Assembly: GCF_015831355.1 (NCBI RefSeq)
Contig: NZ_JADWYR010000001.1
Span: 1,674,001-1,738,000, forward strand
From: Panacibacter microcysteis
Lineage (GTDB): Bacteria; Bacteroidota; Bacteroidia; Chitinophagales; Chitinophagaceae
DNA length: 64,000 bases
Direction: 5' to 3'
A program made the translations under genes and the position numbers. Every line of letters begins with the position of its first letter. Position 1 is the stretch's first letter. The notes under the pieces were generated by a model. That model was not told the DNA's origin, ran no database searches, and worked only from the letters and a program-made list of their open reading frames with translations. Shown piece after piece: positions 35,323 through 43,630 of the stretch.

Positions 35323-36021
35323 TTATAAAGCTGCAATAATTGATGCAGCAAAGAGGCCGGCAGTCTCTGTTCTAAGCCTTGTATGGCCAAGTGAAACAGG
35401 TAGAAATTTTTGCTCCATTGCCTGTTTGATTTCTTCCGCGGTAAAATCTCCTTCAGGTCCAATAAGTATAACAACGTTTTCGGAAAATTGCAGCTTCGAT
35501 ATTTCATGTTTGCTGTTTTCTTCGCAATGTGCAATCAGCCTGGTAGAATGTGTTGCAGTATCCACCACATGCCTATAATTTGCAGGCTCATGTAAGTGTG
35601 GCAGCCATGCCTGCTGGCTTTGCAGCATAGCAGACAAAACAATTTGTTCCATCCTGTCTTTACGGAAATATTGTTTTTCTGTACGCTTACAAATAAGCGG
35701 AATAATTTCCGATACACCAATCTCCGTAGCCTTTTCCAGGAACCATTCAAACCTGCCGGTATTTTTCAGCAGCGATATTGCAATCGTTATATGCCGGGTT
35801 TTTGGCTCAGCACTGTGCAGTTTTTCTTTTTTTACCACACAATGTTTCCTGTCAGCCTTCAAAATCGTAGCCTTCGCCAAGTGGCCGTTTCCATCGGTCA
35901 ATATCAGTTGTTCACCCTGCTGCATTCTTAAAACCTGTACACAATGTTTACTCGTTTCTTCAGGTAGCACGAGTTGCTCTTCAATGTTAAGATGTGGTAC
36001 AAAAAAATAAGGAAGCGGCAT
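35323..36021 (-). CDS. rsmE: 16S rRNA (uracil-1498-N3)-methyltransferase
   Basis: Methylates N3 of U1498 in the small-subunit rRNA. Seen: N-terminal PUA-like part (MPLPYFFVPHL), KATEIGVSEIIPLICKRTEK, the SAM-binding trefoil-knot motifs LIGPEGDFTAEEI and SLGHTRLRTETAGLFA. About 233 residues, as in the family. The frame extends upstream to 36108, but that part is repeat DNA (locus 11); the ATG at 36021 gives the normal N-terminus. Divergent from gpsA. Confidence 0.94.
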   Translation of the reverse strand: MPLPYFFVPHLNIEEQLVLPEETSKHCVQVLRMQQGEQLILTDGNGHLAKATILKADRKHCVVKKEKLHSAEPKTRHITIAISLLKNTGRFEWFLEKATEIGVSEIIPLICKRTEKQYFRKDRMEQIVLSAMLQSQQAWLPHLHEPANYRHVVDTATHSTRLIAHCEENSKHEISKLQFSENVVILIGPEGDFTAEEIKQAMEQKFLPVSLGHTRLRTETAGLFAASIIAAL

Positions 36022-36070
36022 GAAATCAGGTGTTGGTAAAAAGTGCCGTGAAGATAAAGCAATTATGAAA

Positions 36071-36114
36071 CCGGCAGTAGCACCCTGTGGCATCACCTGT
36101 TGTGTCACTCACTT
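36071..36114 (-). repeat. Dispersed intergenic repeat, locus 11
   Basis: CCGGCAGTAGCAC, GGCATCACCT and GTTGTGTCACTCACTT (core from 36099). The second core form. It lies in the divergent rsmE-gpsA gap, upstream of both genes. Confidence 0.78.
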
Positions 36115-36202
36115 CAGCGTACAGAACTTTTTTTGAGCTGCAGGCTGCGGTAACTGTCTCCCTGCATAATTGCACATATGTTGCTTGAGCAACCATTAAT
36201 TA

Positions 36203-36235
36203 CTTGCCAATACGCTCAAGTGTTTTGTATGTTTG
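36203..36235 (+). promoter_or_regulatory. Promoter of gpsA
   Basis: CTTG at 36203-36206, 21 bases, TATGTTTG at 36228-36235. It falls inside the longest gpsA frame and so supports the ATG at 36256. Confidence 0.7.
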
Positions 36236-36255
36236 TTTTCCAAATTAATTACAAT

Positions 36256-37254
36256 ATGCAGTTTGGTATTATCGGCAGCGGAAGCTGGGCTACGGCGCTT
36301 GCAAAGATTCTTACAGACAATAACAATCATATTTACTGGTGGATCAGGAATGATGAAACAATCAGTTATTTGCAACAGCGCCGGCACAATCCGCATTACC
36401 TGCACAATGCCCGTTTCGATAATAGCAAAATGCAGTTAAGCAGCAACCTCAATTACATCATTGAGCAGTCAGATGTGTTGGTTGTGGCAGTGCCCAGTGC
36501 CTACATACACAGCGTATTCAGCACCCTTAATACAGACGTATTCGGGCAGCGGAAAATAGTCTCTGCCATCAAAGGCCTTTTGCCAGGTACCAACCAGTTG
36601 TTCAATGAATACCTTCAGCAGCAATTCAACACCAGGCTGGAGGATTATTTTGCTATTGTTGGGCCTTGTCATGCAGAAGAAGTGGCGGCTGAAAAACTTT
36701 CGTACCTCACCTTCTCCGGTGTAGATGAGGCGGCCGCCAAAGTTATCGCCGGTCATTTCAACAATGAATACCTCAATACAATCGTCAACCATGATATCAT
36801 GGGTGTACAATATGCGTCGGTACTAAAGAATATTTATGCACTTGGTGCGGGTATTGCTCATGGGCTCGAGTACGGTGATAACTTTCTAAGTGTTTATATA
36901 GCCAATGCTGCCAGTGAAATGGTACGGTTTGTTCGTAAAATGCGTATTGACGAAGATGGAACGGGGCTTAATTATGCAGCCTCCGCATACCTTGGCGATC
37001 TTTTGGTTACCTGCTACTCGTTATATAGCCGTAACCGCATGTTTGGTAATATGATCGGCAAGGGCTATTCCGTAAAAGCAGCTCAACTGGAACTTAATAT
37101 GGTTGCAGAAGGTTATAATGCGAGCCGTAGTATTTACCGCGCAGCAACAGCAATGAATATCGATATTCCCATTGCGGCAACTATTTATAATATCCTTTGG
37201 GAGCATGTGCCGGCGTCTTCAGGATTTGAACACATAGAAACATTATTGGTATAA
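36256..37254 (+). CDS. gpsA: Glycerol-3-phosphate dehydrogenase [NAD(P)+]
   Basis: Reduces dihydroxyacetone phosphate to sn-glycerol 3-phosphate for phospholipid synthesis. Seen: the nucleotide-binding loop GSGSWATALAKIL, AIKGLLPG, VGPCHAEEVA and the active-site Lys in VLKNIYALGAGIAHGLEYGDN. The length of 332 residues is normal. The frame is open from 36178, but the promoter at 36203-36235 fixes the start at 36256. Ends 21 bases from the convergent hemW. Confidence 0.95.
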   Translation: MQFGIIGSGSWATALAKILTDNNNHIYWWIRNDETISYLQQRRHNPHYLHNARFDNSKMQLSSNLNYIIEQSDVLVVAVPSAYIHSVFSTLNTDVFGQRKIVSAIKGLLPGTNQLFNEYLQQQFNTRLEDYFAIVGPCHAEEVAAEKLSYLTFSGVDEAAAKVIAGHFNNEYLNTIVNHDIMGVQYASVLKNIYALGAGIAHGLEYGDNFLSVYIANAASEMVRFVRKMRIDEDGTGLNYAASAYLGDLLVTCYSLYSRNRMFGNMIGKGYSVKAAQLELNMVAEGYNASRSIYRAATAMNIDIPIAATIYNILWEHVPASSGFEHIETLLV

Positions 37255-37275
37255 ACTTCGTACCCTGCAGATGTG

Positions 37276-38397
37276 TTAAAAAAACAGTGCTGCGGCAATA
37301 CCGTCAGCAAAAAGTTTACCCTGAGGTGTAAGTTTAACTGTAGCACTGCCGTTTTTTATAAAACCAGGTTCAACCAGGGCGGCTATATTTTTTTGTAGCT
37401 GTTCCTTTTTGTCATCGCCCCATTTTCCTGCAATAAATGCCAGGTCAATGCCTTCGCTTGTTCGCAGTGCAGTCATAATATATTCGTTCAATTGTTGCAC
37501 CGGGGTTAAATGCTCAATCTCAAAAGGCAAAACCGATGCGTCAATATTTTTTATGTAGAGCGCATTGTTGGCAATGTTCCACTGCCTGCTTGTTCCATTA
37601 AACGAATGCGCCGAAGGGCCCAACCCGAGGTAGTGGCTGCCACTCCAGTAACTGCTGTTATGCCTGCTTCTGAAACCCGGTTTTGCAAAGTTGGAGATTT
37701 CATAATGCTCGTAGCCTGCCGCGCCTGCCCATTCCATCAATAATTCAAAATGCCTGCTTTGTTTTTCCGGGTCTACATTCTCAAGCTGGTGTGTGGCAAC
37801 CAGTTTTTCAAGGGCAGTTTTAGGTTCTACAGTAAGTGCATAACATGAAAGATGTGGAATGTTTAAGCCAATTGCCGTATCAACATTTGCTTTCCATTTC
37901 TCATCTGTAAGTGTGGGAGTGCCATAAATCAGGTCGATGGTTATATTATAAAAACCGGCCTGCTGAGCAAGTAGTATGCAATTCATGGCCTGTTGCGCAT
38001 TGTGCGCCCTGTTCATCCACTGAAGGTCTTCTTCAAAAAAAGATTGTATGCCTATGCTTAACCGGTTTATGCCAAGATTTTTCCATGCACCAAGTTTTAC
38101 TGCAGTTATATCATCAGGATTGGTTTCAAGCGTTATCTCGGCATTATCATCTATCAAAAAGTGAGCTTTGAATGTTTGCAGTAGTTGCGCCAGTTCTTCT
38201 GCACGCAATAAAGAAGGAGTGCCACCGCCAAAATAAATAGTGGCAACACTTTCGTTTATGTAGTGTTTTCGCAGGTGTGCTTCTTTGCAGATAGCATTTG
38301 TCATGGCTGCTGTTTGCTTAACAGATGTCGAAAAATGAAAATTGCAGTAGTGGCAGGCTTTTCTGCAAAATGGAACATGAATATAAATACCTGCCAT
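37276..38397 (-). CDS. hemW: Radical SAM protein HemW (heme chaperone; formerly annotated as oxygen-independent coproporphyrinogen oxidase)
   Basis: Radical SAM family protein that binds an Fe-S cluster and, in HemW, heme for delivery to respiratory enzymes. The cluster motif is CRKACHYCNF (Cys11, Cys15, Cys18) near the N-terminus, with GGGTPSLL and NRLSIGIQSF downstream. The motif lacks the fourth Cys of true HemN (CxxxCxxCxC), which points to HemW. Starts at 38397, with the frame open 13 residues more. It sits beside an outer-membrane protein gene transcribed divergently, with the start codons 32 bases apart. Confidence 0.9.
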   Translation of the reverse strand: MAGIYIHVPFCRKACHYCNFHFSTSVKQTAAMTNAICKEAHLRKHYINESVATIYFGGGTPSLLRAEELAQLLQTFKAHFLIDDNAEITLETNPDDITAVKLGAWKNLGINRLSIGIQSFFEEDLQWMNRAHNAQQAMNCILLAQQAGFYNITIDLIYGTPTLTDEKWKANVDTAIGLNIPHLSCYALTVEPKTALEKLVATHQLENVDPEKQSRHFELLMEWAGAAGYEHYEISNFAKPGFRSRHNSSYWSGSHYLGLGPSAHSFNGTSRQWNIANNALYIKNIDASVLPFEIEHLTPVQQLNEYIMTALRTSEGIDLAFIAGKWGDDKKEQLQKNIAALVEPGFIKNGSATVKLTPQGKLFADGIAAALFF

Positions 38398-38429
38398 ACT
38401 TTTATGTTTTGTAAACTTGCGCAACGCAA

Positions 38430-40205
38430 ATGGCAAAATTACTACAATACTTTGTTTGCCTTTTCTTAATCATTTGTTGTTGGTGCAGCTCATCAACAGC
38501 GCAGGTGCCATGCAGCCTTGTGGTAAAATATGCAGATGCAGCGCCACCTGTACAGTTAACCAATAACTTTCCATCTAAAAGTGCCTGTATTGGCTATGTA
38601 CAGCAATTACCTGCCCTGCTTGCTGCAAAAGGTTATATAAGCGCTTCTGTAGATGAAATTAAAGAAGACTCCTCTGCTGTTTTTATCACACTTTTTACCG
38701 GCAAAAAATATGTTTGGGAGCAGCTTGTCATTCAGGAACAAGACTGGTCGGTGCTGGATCAGCTTGGTTACAACAGGAATGCCTTCAATAATAAACCATT
38801 CGACCAGCAAAAAGTGGAAACGGTGTATGAAAAGCTTCTTAACTACTACGCCGAAAATGGTTACCCGTTTGCAGCTGTGGCGCTGGATAGCATTTCCCTG
38901 AACGATGAGAAGATAACAGCCAGGCTCATCGTTAATAAAGGCACCCGTTATATTATCGATACCGTTATCATTAATGGTACGGCAAGGGTCGACAAAAGCT
39001 ACCTGATGGCTTACACAGGTGTAAGAGAAAAAGACATGTACAACCAGCAGCTCATAAACAATATCGATCTGCGTATGGCAGAGTTGCCCTTCCTGTCACA
39101 AACAGCGCCAAACAAAATAACGATGTTGAATACCGGGGCGCAACTGGATTTTTACCTGCAAAACCGGAAAAGCAACCAGGTAAATGTGCTTATAGGCTTT
39201 TTACCCGCTAACCCACAGGTAGGCGGAAAATTGCTGGTAACCGGTGAGGCCAATCTTAACCTGAAAAACCCGTTTGGAAACGGTGAGACAATCGGCATCA
39301 ACTGGCAGCAACTCCAGGCAAAATCACCAAGATTGAATTTGCTGTTTAACCGGCCGTATCTTTTTCATTCGCCGCTGGGTGTAAACGTCAGTTTCGAATT
39401 GTATAAGCGGGATTCTTTTTTTCTCAATATTCACGGCACTGTTGGTGCGCAGTACAATATCTCTAACCGCAAGTCGGTCACCGTAGCGTTGCAGTTATAT
39501 AAAACAAATTTGCTTACGGCAGATACGGTTACCGTTAAAGCAACCAGGCGCTTACCAGATATGGCAGATCTTACCTCAACTACATTATCATTTCAGTACG
39601 ATTACAACAATACCAATTATCGCTTCAACCCAAGAAGCGGTAACGAAGTACAATTCAATGTTGGCTTTGGTGCCAGGCACATCAGGCAAAACAATGCTAT
39701 ACTTTCTATAAAAGATCCGTCATTCAACTATGCGTCTTTGTATGATACAGTAAAGCAAAATACCTATGTTTTAAGAACATACCTGAATGCCGCGCATTAT
39801 TTCCCGGTTGCAAAGCAGGCCACTTTCAAGACTGCGTTGCAGGCAGGCTGGCTGCAATCGCCCAATTATTTTCAGAATGAATTGTTCCAGATTGGCGGCT
39901 TTAAAAAATTGCGCGGTTTCGATGAAGAAAGCATTTACACCAACCGGTTCCTTATAGCAACGCTGGAGTACCGTTACCTGCTTGCACGAAATTCATGGCT
40001 GTTCGCTTTTACAGATATCGGGGGTGCGGCTTACAAAAGCATCAATACAAGTTATTCGCACAGCTACTTTGGTTTTGGCGGCGGTATAGCCTTCGAAACA
40101 AACACGGGCATTTTCAATATTTCCTGGGCGCTGGGTAAAAGAAATGACCTCAACCTGGATTTGCGGCAATCAAAAATTCATATCGGGTTTGTAAGTCTTT
40201 TTTAA
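38430..40205 (+). CDS. Omp85/BamA-superfamily outer-membrane protein
   Basis: Outer-membrane beta-barrel of the Omp85 superfamily. A signal peptide (hydrophobic run ending SSTAQ), then POTRA-like repeats (about residues 40-215) and a C-terminal 16-strand-type barrel. Typical signs are GGFKKLRGFDEESI, the conserved barrel loop motif, and a terminal Phe in IGFVSLF, as needed for assembly. At 591 residues it is shorter than BamA (about 800) and closer to TamA-type or accessory members (inference). The second POTRA has YEKLLNYYAENGYPFA. Confidence 0.88.
   Translation: MAKLLQYFVCLFLIICCWCSSSTAQVPCSLVVKYADAAPPVQLTNNFPSKSACIGYVQQLPALLAAKGYISASVDEIKEDSSAVFITLFTGKKYVWEQLVIQEQDWSVLDQLGYNRNAFNNKPFDQQKVETVYEKLLNYYAENGYPFAAVALDSISLNDEKITARLIVNKGTRYIIDTVIINGTARVDKSYLMAYTGVREKDMYNQQLINNIDLRMAELPFLSQTAPNKITMLNTGAQLDFYLQNRKSNQVNVLIGFLPANPQVGGKLLVTGEANLNLKNPFGNGETIGINWQQLQAKSPRLNLLFNRPYLFHSPLGVNVSFELYKRDSFFLNIHGTVGAQYNISNRKSVTVALQLYKTNLLTADTVTVKATRRLPDMADLTSTTLSFQYDYNNTNYRFNPRSGNEVQFNVGFGARHIRQNNAILSIKDPSFNYASLYDTVKQNTYVLRTYLNAAHYFPVAKQATFKTALQAGWLQSPNYFQNELFQIGGFKKLRGFDEESIYTNRFLIATLEYRYLLARNSWLFAFTDIGGAAYKSINTSYSHSYFGFGGGIAFETNTGIFNISWALGKRNDLNLDLRQSKIHIGFVSLF
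38434..38441 (-). promoter_or_regulatory. -7 promoter element of hemW
   Basis: TAATTTTG on the minus strand, 36 bases before the hemW ATG. It lies within the first codons of the divergent Omp85-like gene. No clear -33 is assigned. Confidence 0.45.
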
Positions 40206-40211
40206 TGATGG

Positions 40212-40497
40212 GCCAGGCTGCAGAATATGCATTAAGCATTCGTTGCGTCGCACTCTTGTACAGTATAGCTTTATTCGGCACGTGCACAGTTTTGCTGCGT
40301 AAAAACAAGATGCGCAAAGGTGCAATTGCGCTTTTAAGATGGAATAGTGCGGGTACTCGAATGCATGCCGGCCCGGGCGTTTATAACAACGCGGTAATTT
40401 GCATGGCATAATCAAAACACATCGTTGCTGATGCGTGAGCTGAACGTACAAGTGAGTGACACAACCAAAGCTGCCATGCAACACTGCTGCCGGTTAC
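40212..40497. repeat. Dispersed intergenic repeat, locus 12: complete inverted pair
   Basis: Left unit CCAGGCTGCAG with core GTTGCGTCGCACTCTTGTAC at 40242-40261; right unit with core GTACAAGTGAGTGACACAAC at 40446-40465 and CTGCTGCCGG at its outer end. Spacer about 184 bases. The left inner flank AGCTTTATTCGGCA is also seen at locus 14. Between convergent genes; a 352-base gap filled mainly by this element. Confidence 0.88.
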
Positions 40498-40503
40498 CCA
40501 CAA

Positions 40504-40532
40504 TAAAAAAGCCGTTATGGCTAACGGCTTTT
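40504..40532 (-). terminator. Terminator between the convergent Omp85 and msrB genes
   Basis: Stem AAAAGCCGTTA/TAACGGCTTTT with a 4-base loop, giving a T run on the minus strand and a shorter one on the plus strand. It can serve both genes. Confidence 0.82.
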
Positions 40533-40557
40533 CAAAAAAACAAATCACACTGAAAAC

Positions 40558-41136
40558 CTACTCCTCTTTTTCTTTGGCATTGTATGCTTTTTCAGCATCC
40601 TGCGCCTTTTTAAAATCGAGCACCACGCCATTAATGCAATAGCGTAAACCGGTTGGTTTTGGGCCATCTTCAAATACATGCCCCAGGTGCGATTTACAAC
40701 GGCCGCACATTACTTCTGTACGTTGCATGCCATATGTGTTATCGGGCGCATAAATAATAGATCCTTTGCTGATGGGCTCATAAAAACTGGGCCATCCGCA
40801 ACCACTTTCAAATTTTGTATCGCTTTTAAATAAAGCGTTGCCACAAACGGCGCAATAGTACGTTCCTATCTCATGAGAAGTTTCGTATGGGCTGGTAAAA
40901 GGCCTTTCAGTTCCTTTCTGCCTGGCCACATGGTAAACTTCAGGTGAGAGTAGCTTTTTCCATTCTTCATCGGTCATTACAACTTTGGTAGAATCTGTGT
41001 TGGAATAAACCGGGTTCTTTTTATTGTTTGAAGTATCCATAGCTGATTTTTTTTGAGCTGATGAGTTTTGCGAATAACAACCCTGTGTGATAACCAGTAC
41101 AAACATGGTCGTTAGCAAAAGAACAATTTGTTTCAT
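40558..41136 (-). CDS. msrB: Peptide-methionine (R)-S-oxide reductase
   Basis: Repairs methionine-R-sulfoxide in proteins. Seen: an N-terminal signal segment with a Cys (TQGC), so it may be exported or lipid-anchored; zinc-binding pairs CAVC and CGRC; the motifs SGCGWPSFYEPI and GHVFEDGPKPTGLRYCINGV with the catalytic Cys. Family members are often cytoplasmic; the leader here suggests repair in the envelope (inference). The acidic C-terminus ends in a run of Glu and Lys. Confidence 0.92.
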   Translation of the reverse strand: MKQIVLLLTTMFVLVITQGCYSQNSSAQKKSAMDTSNNKKNPVYSNTDSTKVVMTDEEWKKLLSPEVYHVARQKGTERPFTSPYETSHEIGTYYCAVCGNALFKSDTKFESGCGWPSFYEPISKGSIIYAPDNTYGMQRTEVMCGRCKSHLGHVFEDGPKPTGLRYCINGVVLDFKKAQDAEKAYNAKEKEE

Positions 41137-41265
41137 AAAATAGTTTTCAGTTGTTTAATATCAATAACAATGCTACAGTAAATACGTTCAGTAAAGCAGC
41201 ACCTTACTATGTACGTATTTCAAATGATTGAAGGTTTTGTTAAAGGATTTTCAAGTTGCAGCCCT

Positions 41266-41273
41266 TATATTTG
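41266..41273 (+). promoter_or_regulatory. -7 promoter element of adk
   Basis: TATATTTG, a full match to TAnnTTTG, 26 bases before the adk ATG. No -33 TTTG within the usual range; one lies 26 bases upstream. Confidence 0.6.
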
Positions 41274-41299
41274 CCAGAATCCAAACTTAAGCAAGCAAC

Positions 41300-41878
41300 A
41301 TGTTTCACATCATCTTATTCGGCCCTCCGGGCAGCGGTAAAGGTACCCAAAGTGAAAAACTGATAGCAGAGTACGGTTTAATTCACCTTAGTACGGGCAA
41401 CCTGCTACGCAGTGAAATTGCAAATAAAACAGCATTGGGCCTGGAAGCGAAGAGTGTAATGGACAAGGGCCAGTTGGTACCCGATGAAGTGGTAATAGGT
41501 ATGATAAGCTCCCAGCTGGATGCGCACGCAGATGCAAAAGGTTTTTTGTTCGATGGTTTTCCCCGCACGGTTGCGCAGGCAGAGGCACTGGATAAATTGT
41601 TAAAACTTAAGAATAGTGGTATTGGCGTTTTCCTGGCATTGGATGTAAGTGAAGAGGAACTGGTAAAACGTTTACTGGGTCGTGGTTTAACAAGCGGCCG
41701 CAGCGATGATACGGATGAAGCTGTAATTCGTGCACGCATTACTGAATACAATGCCAAAACAACGGCAGTAGCAGATTACTATAAACAATTTGATAAGGTA
41801 GTAAATGTACCCGGTGAAGGAAGCATAGATGATATTTATGCAAGCCTTAAGACACAAATAGATGCCAGGATGCATTAA
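41300..41878 (+). CDS. adk: Adenylate kinase
   Basis: Interconverts 2 ADP and ATP + AMP. Seen: P-loop GPPGSGKGT (residues 8-16), AMP-binding STGNLLRSEI, the DGFPRT motif, and the short LID with GRSDDTDE, lacking zinc-binding Cys. At 192 residues it is a short-type enzyme. It has its own promoter and a terminator. Confidence 0.97.
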   Translation: MFHIILFGPPGSGKGTQSEKLIAEYGLIHLSTGNLLRSEIANKTALGLEAKSVMDKGQLVPDEVVIGMISSQLDAHADAKGFLFDGFPRTVAQAEALDKLLKLKNSGIGVFLALDVSEEELVKRLLGRGLTSGRSDDTDEAVIRARITEYNAKTTAVADYYKQFDKVVNVPGEGSIDDIYASLKTQIDARMH

Positions 41879-41901
41879 TATCTTTACAAAACCAACTGTA
41901 T

Positions 41902-41932
41902 GCCCGTTTCTGTAAAGGAACGGGCTTTTTTT
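41902..41932 (+). terminator. Rho-independent terminator after adk
   Basis: Stem GCCCGTT/AACGGGC followed by seven T residues, ending just before the convergent paaD stop. Confidence 0.9.
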
Positions 41933-41933
41933 A

Positions 41934-42437
41934 TCAGTGACATTTAAAATAATCAAAGGGTTCCTGGCAGTCTTCGCACTGGTAAAGTGCTTTGCAGGCA
42001 GTGGAACCAAACCTGCTTACCGGTCTTGTGTGGTAACTGTTGCAATGCGGGCATTGGATGGCTTCTTCTTCCTGGAATAAGCCGGGTGTACAAACTGATT
42101 GCATAGGTTTGGGCGGCGCTATACCGTAGGCTCTCAGTTTTTCTTTACCGGCACTGCTCATCCATTCTGTTGTCCATGCGGGTGATAAAGCAGTTTTTAT
42201 TGTAACATGATTAAAGCCATTTTCAATTAATGCCAGCCTGATAGACATATTAATCACTTCAGTAGCCGGGCACCCGGAATAAGTGGGTGTTACTGTTACA
42301 GTAATTGTGTCATTATCTACTTCAACCTTTCGTATAATGCCGAGATCAACGACCGACAAGACCGGCACTTCCGGGTCATTTACGGTTTGGAGTATTTTCC
42401 AGGTTGCTTCTATAGTCGTTTCTTTAGCTGAAGTCAT
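41934..42437 (-). CDS. paaD: Phenylacetyl-CoA epoxidase assembly subunit PaaD
   Basis: Auxiliary protein for phenylacetyl-CoA epoxidase, likely involved in Fe-S or metal-centre assembly. Seen: an N-terminal DUF59/MIP18-type domain with NDPEVPVLSVVDLGIIRKV and TPTYSGCPATEVI, then a C-terminal zinc-ribbon-like part CPHC..C..CEDC. I start at the ATG at 42437; the frame can begin at a TTG overlapping paaC. Last gene of the paaABCD operon. Confidence 0.92.
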   Translation of the reverse strand: MTSAKETTIEATWKILQTVNDPEVPVLSVVDLGIIRKVEVDNDTITVTVTPTYSGCPATEVINMSIRLALIENGFNHVTIKTALSPAWTTEWMSSAGKEKLRAYGIAPPKPMQSVCTPGLFQEEEAIQCPHCNSYHTRPVSRFGSTACKALYQCEDCQEPFDYFKCH

Positions 42438-42457
42438 CGTCTTGTTTATAAGATTGC

Positions 42458-43213
42458 TTACCACTCGCAACCGGGGTAGGTGCGTTGCAGGTATTGCATG
42501 GCGGCCAATATATAGCCAAGGTGCTCTGTATGTGTACCTTCTTTACCGCCACGCTGCATGTAACCTGCGGCCCCGGGCATAGGAAGGGTGGCCTCTTCAA
42601 AAATAGCCTCTACTTTTTTCAACCAGTCTTGTTGCATGCTTTCGACATTTACACCAAACCCTGAAATACCGGCTTCTTTTTCATAATCGGCGGGTATAAA
42701 CATTTCTCCTGTAAAGCGCCACAATTCATCAGCAGCAACCATCATACGGTCGCGGCTTTCTTCTGTGCCGTCACCAAGGCGTATAACCCATTCACTGCTC
42801 CACCGTACATGATAAGTAACTTCTTTAAGCCCTTTTTCGGCAATGGCTGCTACCTGCGCATCATTGCATTGTATTAACTGTTTATACAAAAGCTCCTGGT
42901 AGGTGCTGAAAAAAAATTGCCGCAGTATGGTAGCAGCCCAGTCGCCATTTGGCTGTTCTACGAGCAGCAGGTTTTTAAATTCTCTTTCTGTTCTCAGGTA
43001 AGCAAGTGAATCTTCTGTAGCATTGTTGCCTGTGAGCATGGCAGCGTACTGGTAAAAATTTCTTGCCTGCCCAAGCAGGTCAAGCGAGATATTGGTGATT
43101 GCTATATCCTGCTCCAGCACGGGGCCATGACCACACCATTCACTGTTACGGTGCGAAAGAATAAGTGTATTGTCTGCCAGGTGGAGGAGGTAGTTAAAAA
43201 GTTGATTGTTCAT
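42458..43213 (-). CDS. paaC: Phenylacetyl-CoA epoxidase structural subunit PaaC
   Basis: Ferritin-like subunit that forms the core heterodimer with PaaA but has no working diiron centre (family knowledge). Seen: LADNTLILSHRNSEWCGHGPVLEQDIA near the N-terminus and LVEQPNGDWAATILRQFFFSTY, both typical of PaaC. It is 251 residues long, the usual size. It begins 18 bases after paaB. Confidence 0.95.
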   Translation of the reverse strand: MNNQLFNYLLHLADNTLILSHRNSEWCGHGPVLEQDIAITNISLDLLGQARNFYQYAAMLTGNNATEDSLAYLRTEREFKNLLLVEQPNGDWAATILRQFFFSTYQELLYKQLIQCNDAQVAAIAEKGLKEVTYHVRWSSEWVIRLGDGTEESRDRMMVAADELWRFTGEMFIPADYEKEAGISGFGVNVESMQQDWLKKVEAIFEEATLPMPGAAGYMQRGGKEGTHTEHLGYILAAMQYLQRTYPGCEW

Positions 43214-43231
43214 TGAAATAAGCTGGTTGAA

Positions 43232-43621
43232 CTACATATAATTCACTTCATCCGGTAGTTTGTAAAAAGTTGGGTGGCGGTAAATTTTGTCGTTGGAAGG
43301 TTCATACAAACTTTCTGCTTCATCAGGGTTGCTGGCATGGATATCTATGCTTTCAACGGCCCAGATGCTTACACCTTCCTGGCGGCGTGTATAAACATCA
43401 CGGGCATTTTCTATCGCCATCTGCGCATCCGCAGCATGCAGGCTACCAACATGTTTATGGTCAAGCCCCTGTTTGCTGCGTATAAAAATCTCCCACAGCG
43501 GCCAGTCATGACCCGCTGATGCCTGGTGTACCCCGGGGCTGATGTGTTCCCCTGGTGCATTGTCAGCCGCCATGCCACTTTCACCGAAATCTCCGTAATA
43601 ATATTTTGTAATGGTAAACAT
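43232..43621 (-). CDS. paaB: Phenylacetyl-CoA epoxidase subunit PaaB, with N-terminal extension
   Basis: Small bridging subunit that holds the multimer together. The family core WPLWEIFIRSKQGLDHKHVG and SLHAADAQMAIENARDVYTR is clear. The protein is 129 residues, longer than the roughly 95 of typical PaaB; the first 37 residues (Gly/Asp/His-rich) are extra. A Met at residue 17 could be the start, but the first ATG is only 9 bases after paaA, so I keep the long form. The C-terminus ends LPDEVNYM. Confidence 0.9.
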   Translation of the reverse strand: MFTITKYYYGDFGESGMAADNAPGEHISPGVHQASAGHDWPLWEIFIRSKQGLDHKHVGSLHAADAQMAIENARDVYTRRQEGVSIWAVESIDIHASNPDEAESLYEPSNDKIYRHPTFYKLPDEVNYM

Positions 43622-43630
43622 AGTCGTTTA

